The notes under the pieces were generated by a model, which was not told the origin of the DNA, did not search any database, and saw only the letters and a program-made list of their open reading frames with translations. From contig NC_045151.1 in assembly GCF_008831285.2 (NCBI RefSeq), positions 2,723,544 through 2,787,543 on the forward strand: DNA of 64,000 nucleotides. The letters are read 5' to 3'. Source of the stretch: Nymphaea colorata (taxonomy: Eukaryota; Streptophyta; Magnoliopsida; Nymphaeales; Nymphaeaceae). Made by a program: the position numbers and the translations under genes. How positions within the stretch are numbered: position 1 is the first letter of the stretch; every line of letters begins with the position of its first letter. Of the stretch, positions 47,511 through 61,130 are shown piece after piece.

Positions 47511-50500
47511 ATGGGTTGCTTCTTCGGTTGCTTCCGGGTCAAGGACAAGCCGAGCGTGCAGCTATTTTCTGGTGCTGTTCCACCGAAGAACAGGGTAAGA
47601 AATTTGGGGTACTTTCGATTATTTCTTGCAACAATCTTTGATATTTAAAGAACTGATTTGTTGGTTGGATTTGTATTGGGATCTTGAAGAAAATGCATAA
47701 TGTGCTCCGATACTTGCTGCATCGTATTGTTGTTTGTGCACTTTTCTTATTCTCGTGTTTCTGTTAGTCTTGTTTCCTGGCGTTCTGTTTTCAAATTAAC
47801 CTTTTCAAAATGACTTTCTCAAGTCGCTGACGCGGGTTTGGACTACTTTTTCTTTCGCTTTCTTGGGCCATCCTGTTAACGGTGAATGTGCTGTTTTAGG
47901 ATCATTTGGTATCTCGAAACCAGCTTGCCAAACTTTTGTATGCTTCTGAACAGCTTGATGCTGATGGATCACCTGTTCCCAGCAAAGGTAGACTACTGAT
48001 CTTAGCAACTTGAGGATTCTGAATTATTTTATGTTCGCTCTATGGCATCTGAACTTTGGTAAATCTTGTTAGGCCAAAAGCCTACCCTTGGCAATCTTGT
48101 CCATATTAACTCACCATCAAGTGGTGTAAGTGGAGATGAAAATGATGATGAGAGGGAGCTGAAAAAGGAGGTTGGTACCTTTCTTTGATGTCTTCAGACA
48201 ATTTACATTCTTACTGTGCCGATTGAAACTTGTTTAAAAAATAACTTTCGTTTTTCAATTTTTACCTCTCTGGGATTGTTCTGTATTCAGTACTATGTTG
48301 CTGGTATAACGAGTCAACTTGGTAACTGCTATAACTAGGTTATTCCCGTGAATAAGCTAGGCAATTGTTTTCTCTGTCTAAAATACATTCCAACTTGGAG
48401 CTAGAGCTAATTTGAAGTCTGCTATTTTAGGCCACAAGAGTGTTTGTGGTAAGTTTCCTCTTGTTATTGTCATCATTTTCGAGATATTATCTTATATTTG
48501 ATTATTTGCCTGAAGTAAGATGTTGGTTCATTTTCTACAGTCTCTCTCTCCCTCTCTGGCTGGACTTTACATTAATGCTTGCAGCATACGGGATCCTACA
48601 ATAGTTATTCCTTTAACTAGGATAAGCATCAAAGAAATTGTTAAACTCTACAGTGACTGATATGTTCTGCTTATACTACGTTGTCTTGTCAAAAGATAAT
48701 ATTTGACCTTTCCCATGTCTGGATAGGTTATATTCATTGTCTATCAACTATCACTTGTCTCCGGTGAAGCACAGGCACTCTCTGCCATCAAACATAAATG
48801 TTTAATTTCTATGTGGAACTCTTTCCCCCCTTTCTCTTGCTGAATTTCTCATCAAATTTATCATATATACACTACTGCAAAATTATACAGCTAGCATCCT
48901 CGATTTTTGTGTATTGTTCTTTGCGGAAATGCTTACTATTTGAGTAGATTGAGTAGACTGAAATCACACATCAATGTCTTTACTGAACTTTGTCACTTTT
49001 TGCAACTTTAGGCACCAAAGCTACTATTTCTTTGCCCCCGACATCTGCCTTTCTGGACATGGATCCAGGACTTTATTGCAAACTCAAAACTTTGACTTTT
49101 AAGTTTTAACATTTTTCTTGTTCCAAGGATGTGATTTCAAGGTGTCACGAAACTAATTCTTGTGGTTTGTATTTGCTGACATTGTATTGCTCTTCTACTT
49201 TTTGTTGAATCCTTAAATGAGAAGGTTAAAAATGACGTTATGAAATAGTCTATCCTAGTAAGTGCCTAGATACTGAGGTTCATGTGGATCCATAGCGTAA
49301 TTTTGAAATTTGATATAAAAGGTCAAATAGTAGAAGTAGGTCCAAAATTACTCTTACAAAGATGACTATGTGGATTGAGTAAATATGGGGAACTATCCGG
49401 ACTATAATGAGCTATGTAATCAACTTGATTGATTGTTCATAAGGTGTCACATCTTTTTTTTTTTTTAAAGGTGAATGACAACTTATACTTTGATTTTGAA
49501 AAAGTATCTTTACGTGTGGCACATTATGAACCATCAACTAAATTGATTGGATGGCTTATAAATTTGTGACCGCCCATAGTTTCACATTTATTTGGTCCAT
49601 GTATTCTATAAACCCACATAATTGTTTGATTGTTATACTTGTTAAGATTTAATTTAAAAGCCTAGCAAAAAATGTAGTTTAATAACTTAATTTGAAAAGC
49701 ATTCTCATAAATATGCTTGCCTCTTGGGTTTTTATAGGCAAAATTTTTTCTCATGTCTTTTTTTGGCAGACATTGTTCTTCTTGAGAAACTTTTGGAAAT
49801 TCCCAGAATAACTGAAAAAGATTCTAAAGTTTTGCTAAAAAGAAACTAAATGAGTAAATGAAAAGAGGATGTAAAAAAATAGAGGCAATTAAATGAGTAA
49901 ATTTTTTTTAACTCAACAAGTACCATGCAGATCGTAAAACAAGTTTAGCAACTAACAAATTAGTCAATAACTCAGCTAACATGGAATGGTAACAGCTAAC
50001 AACTAAATAACCATAAACACTGTAAGTTTGCCATACAATTCGCAGTCATAATGTCTGACTAAGTTATCAATAACACATAAAAACAAAAGATTACATAATG
50101 CCTAACTGAGTTACATAATCCAAAGTTCCATCTTCCAAGGCTTCGACAGCATAGAATCATAGATTACAATGGTTCTTCCTTTTCTGCAAGACTGCAATAA
50201 CAGTCACCAGTTGCCTTTGGAATGTCACAAATGTGGGCGTTCTTTTCAGAAAGCAAAAAAATGGGAAAATAAAGGAACAAAGAAGAACGAAAAAATTGCA
50301 TAATCTTAAAACACACCAAAATGAAAAGAATATATTTTTTTTGGCTTTTCTCAGAAAAATGACCTCTTAATATACTCTTATTTTTTGAGTTGATTTGACA
50401 TATTACTATACATTTTGAATTTTGACAATCGTTTTTTTTTAATTAATGGAGAACTCAGATTTTTGTATTATCTTATATTATTATTATTATTTTGAATTCC

Positions 50501-53500
50501 AAGACTTTCTCAAGAAAAACAAGCATCTGAATTAGTACCAGAAAAAACGTCAGATATGCAAGTCTGGGAATGATAATTGTGACAATGCTTTTATGTGGTC
50601 TTCGAGTTGAGTTTTTAAAAGGATGTTTGTGAACTAAGAAATAGAGTCAAGATGGTATTTGATTCAGTCTTTTACCTTGGTTATATCCACATTGAATCTG
50701 GCCTAGATCTTTTGCTTCATGAATTTTACAAGATCACAACCCTTATATTGACATTTAGATTCATATTATGAATGCACATGTGCTTGTATCCTTGCATCCT
50801 AGTCGTAACATAGTTGCATCAGGCCAAGTGCATATTTGCTGCATCAATTGCACTTGTCTATGGCTATAAGATGGGAAGACAGGAGTTAGGAAAATTACCA
50901 TACAAAAAGTAGAAGCTTTCTAGAAGACAGTAGCAGCTGTTTTTGATTCAAAAGATGAATATTTCTGGAAAGTCCTATTATCATTTATGTCAAATCTCTG
51001 GTCTCTCACTGTTGGCACCTTTTTCCTACTGCATCTATTGAACATATAAAAACGTGTATGGTAATGCTATCTGACATGGTCTACCCTCTACTGTCTAGCT
51101 GAACTGTTTCAAGTCTATCTCATATCCATTTTAATGCTGGTTGCTATGACTTCTATTGCGGGCGAGATTAAGTGCCCAGAAGTAATAACCTTGTGATGAA
51201 GCTGTTTCTTTCTGCTACTTTCTTTGCTAGTTCTAGTCCTGACAGGAAATGCTACTAATGATGTTGACAATGTAACTAGAACATTTTTGTGTATATGCAG
51301 AGTTGTCAGTCATTCATGACCACTATGAATTTAATCTCAATAGATTGTCCTTATGTCTATGATTTCGTGCATCTGTGCTGAAATCATAGTTATCCTCTTT
51401 TATGTTTGTGCAAAAGCGTGAAAGTTTTTCCTTAGATCATGTTTCATGATTCTGGGATTTTGAATTCTACATATATTTGAAATGAGCTTAAGGCTTTAAT
51501 GATTAAGCAATCTTTTGTCCCAAATGCAGTTTAAGCACATGTCCGTTTTGACTGCCCAAAACTATTGACTCAAATTTGAGTTTTATTGATGCTGACCCCA
51601 GGACTTTATCCCCTTGGCTATGCAACCATTGTAGCTAATGTATCCTTTGCATTTTCTTCTCTTAATTGAGAAATTAAGCATCAATTGTTTTATGATTTTT
51701 ATCCAACTCTTAATAGGTCAAATTGCTGAAGTCATGGGGAACATTGCTAAGTACGCCGGCAGAACTTCATAAAGCAACCAAGCCAGTCAAGAGGTCAACT
51801 ATTGCTGACCCAGATGCATCCCCTGAAACCTATTCCTCTCCTGCCCCTTCTAGTGGGAAAGTTGAACGAGGCAAAAAGGAGGGTCTTGTGTCAACTTCAC
51901 CAGAAAATCTACATGAAGGATCCAGAAAACCACAAGCTCATGAAAATCTATCTTTTGGGACTCATGCTTCACAAAGGTAGCCTTCTTGTTTTCTTGTGTA
52001 AGAATGTTATATCCCTCAGATATGTGAGACTGTCAAGCTGCACCATGACTAAATGGATCCCTGCGGCATTAAGTTGACTGAGTATGATGAATATTGGGAT
52101 AGCTTTCCTGGGATTTACTGTCTGTATGATCAGAGGATGCCTTTGGTCAATGTGAAAAATGAAAATATGCATCTCTTAGGTGTGAAACTGAGATCATCTT
52201 ATGAACACTGGATCTTTGTGTGAAGCTGCTGTTAGATCAGTTCCTCAATAGATCTTTGCTTCTCAAATGTACTCTTATTTTTTTGACCTTTCATATCACT
52301 AATAAGAATTCTATGAAGCTCAACCATTAGAACTAGAAGCTGTTGCTACTTTCTATAATCGATCCTTTGAGTTCTATGCCTTTATATTTGATAGTCTGTA
52401 CAAGTCAAGCATGGAAATCAGGTTTCAGTTTCAGTTGCTACTCTAATTACCAACCTTAAAGTTCCCTGCCCTTGTTGTTCTCAAGCAGCTCAACTTATGT
52501 ATCTTTACTATTTGGTTACCTCTTCCCCAAATTTGGTGCTAGAGCGTAAAAAGGCTTGAACTGCTTGGCACCTGGTATTTGTCAGCAGCCTCTGCAAAGG
52601 AACAAGTAGCGAATGCTAATCATACTGTTAATAGACTTGGGTCTGTTTCCAATAATTGGTTGCCATAAATTTTTAAGGAAGCCGTCCTTAATCATCGACT
52701 TTTCCTATGTCACTAGGATTTGCATCTGTTACAGTGTTATTTTGTTCAATGTTCTAACTTCTAATCATTTGTTTGGTTCTCTGAAATTATAGGTCAGAGA
52801 GACTGAACAAAGCTGGAGTAGTTGATTGTCATGGTGAAGATCAAAGACTACAACAACCAAAGGATGTTTTTGTTTCTTCTGAAGTTCTGATCAAAGATTC
52901 AAAGAACAATGCAGACACTTTACTTTCAAATAGTTTCAGGCATCCAGTGGAAGCTGACCATGGAAAAAAGTTTGTCCATTTTGAATGCACTGCAAAACAA
53001 TCTGCTGATCAATTGGAAAAAAGGTTTGGCGCTGCTGTTATTGAAGACAAGGAAAGCCTACGGGGAGCAAAAATGTCACCTTATCCAACTCCATTAAAAC
53101 TAACACATGAAATGCAAACTCCAGGGACTGTCTATACACATCCACAAAATTGTGTAAATGGCAAGAATCCTCGGATCAGATCACAATATGTTCATCCAGT
53201 TGCTAGGCCTGTTGAGAATTCAACTCAATGGAAAGCACTTAAGGTTGGTGTAGGAAGTCTTATGAGTTACCCTGAAGAGTTTTCACCAAAGGATGGTGTA
53301 GCTAGTCCTGAAAGAATGCCTGGCAGATACTGGATCCCTGTTTTGGAATCTTGTGGATCATCTGATGATGCTGTTAGTGGTAAGGTTTCAGATGAAACTG
53401 TTTCTGTTGATTCAAGTTTAACAGATTGGTTGAAGCCAGCATATTCCAAAGACCCAATAAGTAGAAATGCTACAACGAATTCTAATGGCAGCAAGACTTC

Positions 53501-54653
53501 TGATGTAGACCGGCCTATTATTGGTTTGGTTGCTGCACATTGGAATGATGAGCAGATGAGTGTTTCACCAAAATGCTGGGATGGCAATGGAATACCGAAT
53601 TCAACTAGCAAGTACAAGGAGGTACCCTCTCTTTCTCTCTCTCTTTCTCGGCATTCTTTTGATGTTGATCTTGGTATTCTTCTGGTAATAATCTACTATG
53701 AGCATTTTGAGAACCTATTCTTTTCCAGGATCAGAAAGTAAGCTGGCATGCGACTCCTTTTGAGGAAAGGCTAGAGAAGGCACTATCTGAAGAGAAGTTC
53801 TATCCTCAGAGGTATTTAATTGTTACTCCTCCGCGGACTGTTTTACTGCTTGACAAATCTGTTCGAATAACATAAGGGCTGAAACTACAAACTAGCTATG
53901 CATGTTGTTCACTTTCAGCTTACAATATTCATTGATGGATCTTGTCCATTTTGAACCAAGTGAATGAAACAAAAACAATCAGTTGATTTGAAGAAGTGGG
54001 AGATAAAGATACTTTATAGAGTATAAGTTAAAATTTTTCATAAGTTTTTCGTATAGAATTGAGGCCTGGTCATCTAGTCTTCCTGATTGGAGTGTGTTGC
54101 ATGATAAACCTCCGTCCTCTATGTATTTTTGCCAAATAGGTTGTTCTTGCCTATGTGAATTACTATTGAGATGTTGCTGACATTCTTGTATTTGATGATC
54201 CTGTGTATATTTTTCTGACCTAGCAAATTCTAATTTTTTAATCAAATATTTCTCATGAAGCGGAATCTTTCCAAATTTATGTTGAAGATGTGGGATATTT
54301 TCAAAGGAATTTATAACATAAATAAAAAATTTTCTGTGTAGGTAGGTGAATCTTCCAAATTTATGTTGAAAATGTGAGATGTTTCCAAGGGAACTTGATA
54401 TGCGAACCTCGTTTCTTTTATTTTCTACGTGCATGTTGATCTCTTAAATGAAAATATCTTTGTTTTCCGTAACATGTTTCTAATTGATGCAAATTTCAGT
54501 ACATTTCACCACATATGCATTGCTTGGGATATGGTTTGGTGCTTCTTTTTGTTATGATGTGCCAATAATAGCTTAAATATCTATGCAGTTTTAAGAAGTC
54601 TTGTTTACTCTCTCTGGCCTCAAATGCACATTATCTAGGAAGTAGGAACGTAC

Positions 54654-54702
<49 letters not shown>

Positions 54703-55210
54703 TTCCTCTCAAAAGAAGTGTGGGGGCATTCAGGAAGAGTAGAAGGTCTATTTCATTTTTTGTTTCCCTGTGGACAAATTTTATTGTCCGACTCAAGTTA
54801 ATTTGGGTGATTACCTGGGATACCAACCTATAGCTTTAGGGCAATAATGACTTAAATTTTAGTGTGAAAATGAATTAAAAATTATCGTGGGTGCTTGAAA
54901 ATTACTCGTTTTGATGCCATTTTTTTTACACTATTGCACTTTTACCTCTCTGACTTTCCATGCCTATGCTATGAAGTGGTGCATCACTTACATATTTAAT
55001 GCTAAAAACTCCAAAACATTAATTAGATCCACTTGCATATGTCAATAGTGGGCTCAAAGCAAACAATGGGCAGGCTTCCTAAACATTTGTATGCACGTTA
55101 CACCTAACATGCAACTTAATCTTATTTGTTCGATTGTTGATTTGATTGACAGGGGGTATCTTTTTGACGTCGATGAGAATGAATGTGACACTGCGGCATC
55201 CAGATGCTAG
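47511..55210 (+). CDS. JASON-like protein, seven exons, 499 residues
   Basis: Exons: 47511-47594, 47900-47987, 48073-48170, 51717-51976, 52793-53621, 53729-53811 and 55153-55210. All junctions are GT-AG, phases agree and the sum is 1500 bases. The start MGCFFGCFRVKD and the block VSRNQLAKLL match the plant JASON family. So do KLLKSWGTLLSTPAELHKA at about 92-110, RPIIGLVAAHWNDEQ, the following CWDGNGIPNSTSKYKED, and VSWHATPFEERLEKALSEE at about 457-475. In Arabidopsis JASON keeps the two spindles apart in male meiosis II, and mutants make unreduced pollen; other members are little studied. The N-terminal Met-Gly-Cys would allow lipid attachment (inference). Intron 3 is 3.5 kb and AT-rich. The C-terminus is short and acidic. 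Confidence 0.9.
48171..51716 (+). other. Intron 3 of the JASON-like gene
   Basis: 3.5 kb between donor GAG|GTTGGT and acceptor TTAATAG. The middle (49440-50560) is more AT-rich than the ends and may hold old transposon sequence, but I recognise no domain or inverted ends. Confidence 0.6.
54657..54700. repeat. (GA)n microsatellite in the last intron of the JASON-like gene
   Basis: About 22 uninterrupted GA units. Confidence 0.97.
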
Positions 55211-55374
55211 AAGCATTGGTCTCCCGTTTTAATATTTTGTTTTGCTCCTCTATGATTGGAAGTCACAAGTTTGTGGCATACGAGAGCGGCTATGGTTGTA
55301 CAAATGAACCTTTGACAATATAAGGGTGTAAATGTATCTGTTACTGCTTAGAGGGCTTTCTGGGATACCATATA

Positions 55375-55380
55375 AATAAA
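55375..55380 (+). terminator. Likely polyadenylation signal of the JASON-like gene
   Basis: AATAAA 165 bases after the stop codon, followed by a T-rich stretch. Confidence 0.5.
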
Positions 55381-55970
55381 TCTTTTTTGTGCAACTCTTA
55401 CGTCCTTGTGTCTTTCTGTTGCAATTTTCTGTTCCCTTTACTGTCTAGGACTCCTGACGGTTGCAATATATTTTGTGAACACAGAAACTGTGGACCTGAA
55501 CCCAATGCCAAGAGATTTTGCTCATTCTAACATTACTTGGGTTAAGTTGATAGGAAGACATATTCATGCTAGGCACAAAAGGGTAGGGTTCTTAACAATG
55601 CTAATAACTTAGTGCCTTGGAAGTTTTCACAGTTTACTAGAAAATGACTCGTCCGCACAGAAGGGCTACACAATGTAAGATCAGGTGTAAAAGATCTGTG
55701 ACTAATTAATAAATTAGCCTAGTTGGAGAAAAAAGAGACATTACATTGGGCAACCGACCTATGCCTTGATTTTAATGAAGATCTTGGAATTCCTATTCAG
55801 TGTGAAGAAAAGACCAGTCGACATTTAGCAATTGCAACTTTTTCCACAATTTCAATAGTTGCAAGTCGTCTCACAAAATGCGTCCAATTCTCCTCATGAA
55901 ACCTCTCAACCAAATTAAGCCTCACCAGACTCTCGCTCGACCGATCCACTTGTAAACCTAGACCAACCGA

Positions 55971-56150
55971 ACCGACCACCATCACCGTCCATCTCAATGC
56001 CCCTACTAAACTCGACCCCGCTTTCAGTGGTGGAGCTAGAAATTTTTTTTGAAGGTCCGAACCCACCACCATCACCGTCCATCTCAATGCCCCTACTAGA
56101 CTCGACCTCGCCTCAGTGGTGGAGCCAGAAAAAAATTCCGAGGGACTCGG
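55971..56150. repeat. Two tandem copies of a 90-bp unit ending in a CAGTGGTGGAGC motif
   Basis: ATCACCGTCCATCTCAATGC recurs at 55981 and 56071. Each copy ends CAGTGGTGGAGC(C/T)AGAAA, close to the terminal word CAGTGGCGGAGCCA seen in several dispersed repeats of this window. Confidence 0.85.
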
Positions 56151-56335
56151 TCACAGATTTTGATTTCCAAAGGGGCTCTATGTATATGATTACTCGGTCA
56201 ATAATCTTAAGCCCACAACCTACTTGATCACCATAACCTCTACCAAAATTCATGAACCCACAAGGTACAAGGAAGGAGCGGAGACAAAGTTATGGACAAG
56301 GGTCACTGCCAATTGAATGGAAAAAAAAAAAAAAA

Positions 56336-56490
56336 AAAATTCTCTGGCTCTTCTTCTCCTAATACGTGGACGACATTCTTATCACCGGCCAATTCCCATG
56401 AGGCATACAAAAATATCATTGACCGGTTGAAGAAAATGTTTCAAATAAGGATCTTCGCCGACTTTTTTACTTTCTTGAAATAGAAGTTAT
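56336..56490 (+). pseudogene. Copia reverse-transcriptase scrap
   Basis: YVDDILITG, the copia RT catalytic box, is encoded at about 56361-56387. After a frameshift it continues with NIIDRLKKMFQIR and a FADFFTFL piece that matches the family's GDL-YFLG block. Nothing else of an element is recognisable nearby. Confidence 0.75.
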
Positions 56491-56859
56491 TTACAAAGCA
56501 ATTCAAGAAAAAACACCGCCAGAACTTGTCATTTACAAAAAAGAGATCTGTCAATTATTTCCATTACAAAATAAACTATACAATAAGCATTAACCTTTCT
56601 TTCGGACCTTAATTGCTTGTAAATGCCAAAGTTAAAAGGGATGTTGTACAATCTCCATTGCAGAGGGGCTCCCTTTCTTCTAATTTCTCTGCAAATTTAG
56701 CAGAGCACTAACGGGTAATTTATTTATTTTTTTCTTAAAATGTGTAATTTAACGTGTAATTTATTTTAGCACCAACTGGAATTGGCAAAGAAAGATTAGT
56801 CATGTGGGCCTTCACAAATAACCAAGCTTGGAAAACAACCTCCACTTTAAACTAAGGAT

Positions 56860-57274
56860 TAGGGTTGTCAATGAATCAGATTGGATCGGATATACCTTCA
56901 ATCATATCATCGCTTTTTCAGGTGTTCACATATTTGGATATCAATTATTCAAATGCAAATAAAGAAAAGTCGTATCCAAATCTGAATCTGAAATGCGATC
57001 AAAATCTGATTTTTATATTTATATTCAAATCCGAATCCGAATTTTTAACCAAATTTTGTCAATTTTCAAAGCGTAAGAATACGAGACATAGGATATTTGT
57101 CTAAAAATAAATCGGATCTGATATTTATGTATAATCGAATCCGATCAGATGTTATTTCTTAAATCTGAATCCGATCCCATTTCTTAATTGGATATTATTT
57201 TTTTTTTCATATCCATTTTTTTCGGATTGATTCAGTCATATATCTAATTCAAATCGGATATATTGACATCCCTA
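56860..57274. mobile_element. Small inverted-repeat element with GGATCGGAT-like words (415 bp)
   Basis: The ends are TAGGGTTGTCAATGAATC and, as the reverse complement of the right end, TAGGGATGTCAATATATCC. The interior is full of AATC-GA and GGATA words. No clear longer target duplication. Similar words at 7140-7340 suggest a decayed relative. Confidence 0.55.
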
Positions 57275-58140
57275 AAAAATTGTAGCCAGACCTGAATCAC
57301 CGACGACTAGAGGGCCAAAGGTAAGATTAATCTACAAATGAGAAAGAGAAGCAGCTTCTTGAAATATAAATTAGAACTAATTTCACGTGCAAATGGCATG
57401 GAACATCAACAAGGAACATATCGTGTAAATATCTTGCATAATATTTCACCACGAATAGGCCATCAGGAGTTGTAAACTAGTACTTAACGGGGATCCATTC
57501 TTGGAGTATGAGAGATAGAATTGCATGCATCAACAACGCCAACGTGCCATCATGGAACTGTGTCATGACCACGTAGAATGTTATGCCGCATGTCCAGTTC
57601 CTCATTCATGTGAACGATGCATGGTGGCCATGCATTGCATCTCATTTCGTTCACAATTAAATATATTTCATTTTAGATACATATATTTTACTTAATGCAA
57701 AGTAGTTAGGCTTTTACATATGCATTCACATGTCAAGTTTGGGTAAGGACAAGTCTGTCATTTTGATTTAATAGTTTTCACTTGTTGTGTTTAATAGAGG
57801 TAGTGTGTGCATGTGTGAGTTTTTATTGTCTATTGTAATAACCATGTTTACCTTTTATTCAAGTTAAAGACAGGTTTGGTGGTTCAATTTTCGTGAGGTT
57901 GAAGCCCTGAATCAAGTCCTTGAGCTAAAGAGTAGTTAGGATTAGGCTAAATTTTGTTGATTTCTTTGTGCAACCTTGGATTGAATGTCAATGTGATAAA
58001 CATATTGATTATCGCATCTCCATCGGCCTCTGAAAATGATTTTTTTTTTCTTCCTTCTTTCTTTCTTCTTCTCTTTTTTCTTGACACTATTTGTTCATCT
58101 TTTTTCTTGGAATACATGGAAGGTGGGGTGGGATCAGATT
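57275..58140. other. Non-coding stretch
   Basis: No gene recognised. It contains a long pyrimidine tract at 58038-58080. Confidence 0.5.
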
Positions 58141-59614
58141 CGACTCTGGACATCAGGCCCGGGCCATTTGCAGCGACTCAATACTCAATAGAGAAAGGGT
58201 GCAGTTGTAAATGTGCGTTTGCCTTTTTAAGTAACAGAGTCAGCCCCGGCGCGACAATTGGGGGAGGCCAGAGAGACTCCAGGAGTCGGGAGGAGGAGGG
58301 GGGGAAGAGAAAACCCTTGAAGCGTCTGCGTGTAGACGAAATCCAACTCCCGAGTTACCAACGGTGAAGGGTTCATAGTTTTCAATCTGAATGGGTGCTC
58401 GGGTCCTCCTCTTCACAGTTCACCCTCCTCCTCGTCAAATCTCTGGTCTCTCCCTGGCCTCATGATGGAAGCGCGATTGGTGGATTCTGTCTTCCTCGCT
58501 CTGAAGGCCCTTTTCCCCCTAAGTTGCTTCTTTTCTTTGTTTAGGCGTTTTCGTTTTGGTGATTCATTAAGTTGGTCGTCTCTTTCTGTACCCTTTCTTG
58601 GATGGTCTTGGATAAGAAACTGAAGCTTTTTGAATCTGTTTCATACGGTTTTCTGTTTGTTAATCTGTGGAATCATTGGGAGCGTCGTTCCGGTACTCCG
58701 GATGGGTGGTCTATCTGATCTCGTTTAGTGATTTCTGATTCAGAACTACAAGTTGTCTTTATTATTAACCATGGTGGTGGTCATTTTGATTGCTCCTTTA
58801 TGGAGTTTGCATCTGCTTTTGTGATTTGTGCCTATCATTTCCTTCATTTCGAAGTTTTGATGTGGGAAAATTAGTCAAGGAGTTTAAAATATGATTTTCT
58901 TTGTTTTCTCTCTGTGGACTCAATGAGGGATTTGCCATTCGATGTGGTGCGGCTGCTTCCCAGAGGCCCTTTGTTCTTTCATTTTCTTGATCAGAAGCAG
59001 ATACCTTCGATGAACATTCTGATTTTATAGACTCCGCAATTTCTTTTGGAGATGATTGAAATTTAATTAAAATTTTCTTGTTGATGATCTCTATTTCACG
59101 ACTTGAATAGAATTGTACTGGTTTTCTTCGAGATAAGCTGCCTTCCCACTTCTTCTTTCATGTGAAGGTGTTACGGTTCCCAAATTGCCTTAGATTCATT
59201 TCTCTTGGACCCCAAGCTTTTGCTTATACCTGACAATAACAATCTTCTTGAGAACCTTTCCTTTTCCCCAGTGTGTGGGGTGGTTTGTGGAAAAAAAAAA
59301 AAAAACATGAACATCTTTCTCTTCCTCCTCTGTCGAAAATGTGTTCGACTTACCTGAATTCTCCTTAGAAGCAGTTGCAGAACATTACCGTAAGTGGATT
59401 TGGGCTAGAACTGTCGCAAAGGGTGATTTCTAAGTAAACAATGCCTGATTGATGGACAGCCATCTATGCGAATCCCACCGAGCCGACAGGTCAATCTTTT
59501 TAAGCACCACAAGTAATTTCCTTTTGGCATTTCAAACTGCAGATGGCAAATGATGATTTGCTGTCCAAGCTAAGCATAGAATCTTCCAAGTCTAAGATTT
59601 CGAAGTGTCCTTGA
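58141..59614 (+). other. Possible 5' end of a gene: leader, intron and start exon
   Basis: 58141-58550 is much richer in G+C and reads like a plant leader. About 1 kb later an acceptor (TTTCAAACTGCAG) is followed at once by ATG at 59543 and MANDDLLSKLSIESSKSKIS, with a stop at 59612 unless a donor intervenes (TCGAA|GTGTCC). A 54-codon ORF also starts at 58462 (MMEARLVDSV...). No known protein is recognised and no downstream exons were found, so this may be a gene fragment. Confidence 0.25.
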
Positions 59615-61130
59615 GAAGCATGCTAATTTATAATACTTGTTTAAAGATTCTATCTGCCACTTAAAAAACTTTCTTCAACCTGTGATACAGTTGACAGCTT
59701 TTACCTAGTATTGATGGCGGATATCTTGTACATCCTTGAGAACCTTCGCCGTTGTCTTCCACGCTTAAAGGGCGTTTAGTTGTCTTGAATTTTAAATTAA
59801 AATGTCTGATCTAAAAGGGGCTTGTCTCAAAATCGATGGTTGTTACAAATTGTGGATTTGAACATAATGGATTTTAAGGTCACCATCATGTCTTAAAATT
59901 TATGCATCTCAAGTCAGGGATAGGGGACTGCAAAATGTACCTTGCATCTGTCAAACATGACATTTTAAATATTTATTAGAAATCAATGATGTAAAATCCG
60001 CGGATTGAAGATGTTAGATCTCCTTGGATGTTAATCTGAGATTGTAAGGGCATAAACACACCCTCGGGGATGCGATATCTACTTTCAAAGGTGCGATGTT
60101 TATGAAGAGGAGGGAGAAGACCAATGAAAATCTGCAAGTTGGAAAGATGGGAGAAACCCCAATGGTAGCAAAAGAACGAGATGAATGGGCCTTCACTCTT
60201 AGAATTTTAGACTGTTAGCAAGGCGACCATAGATATGACAGCTTCAACTAGCTGGCCATGAGATCAAAGTAAGTGTTTTACATTGTGCGGAGGCGACATT
60301 AGATATGACAGCTTCAATTAGCCGGGCATGAGATCAAAGGGAGTGTTTTACATTGCTGGGGAGGCGACCATAGACGTGGCAACTTGAAACAGCTAGCCAG
60401 AAGTTCACAGGGAGAATCCTAGACTACAAGGGAGGCGTAAACGTGCTGGACAAGCTGCCCATTCTAAGGTGAAGTTTGATTGCTTGGACAAGTCGTCTGT
60501 GAAGACGATAAATCTACATTGTACAGTAATCGATCAAACATTGTTACAAAAACTCTGGATTGCGTTTCCAAGTTTAACACATACAAAACATGAATTTTTT
60601 AAGATTTTCTGTTTGCTTTAAAAGGGTCCAACTGAAAGTTCACATCTTTCTTCTGGATCAACGACCAAGAAAAGTTATTGAGGCAATCAAGTTAACTAAG
60701 AGTGGATTCTCAATGAAAAAGATGTGATCTTGACCCTTTTCTCTTGATCACGTTCATAAGGGAAACGTGGACATTGTTCTCCTTCGGCAATGGCGGAGCC
60801 CCTTGTTTACGTAGCCATCTCTCCAACTCAAAGGTGTATATTTGTCATTTTGGCTTGTCCAAGAAATGATGTTCATTACAATTGAACAGTAGTTATACCT
60901 GGGGATAGACTTTGGCAGCAGTCAGCAACAAAGTAACAAAATTCAGTGATATTCTAAAAGTATCGCAACCTTATAGTTTATAGCATGATATTTAAATGAC
61001 AGAATATACTCCGAAAGTTCATTACATTCTTTAAAGTTTAAACATGATCAGCTATTCTGAAAAGATCATGATTTCGTTTGGCGGTTGACATTTTGAAAAT
61101 TACAAAGATAACAAGGTTGATATTTTGAGA
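59615..61130. other. Non-coding stretch with repeats
   Basis: Holds a possible worn inverted-repeat element at about 59767-60065 and the tandem array at 60222-60432. No gene recognised. Confidence 0.5.
60222..60432. repeat. Three imperfect tandem copies of a 70-bp unit
   Basis: Units start with GGCGAC at 60222, 60292 and 60363, with a fourth partial start (GGCGTAAACGTG) at 60433. Copies 1 and 2 share AGATATGACAGCTTCAA and CATGAGATCAAAG; copy 3 has diverged. Confidence 0.85.

Noticed and set aside
57954-58367. 137-codon plus-strand ORF
   Set aside because: It crosses a pyrimidine tract and leader-like sequence and matches no family.
59767-60065. Possible inverted-repeat element starting AGGGCGTTTAGTTG
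   Set aside because: Ends match only loosely (AGGGTGTGTTTATG) and no target duplication is present.
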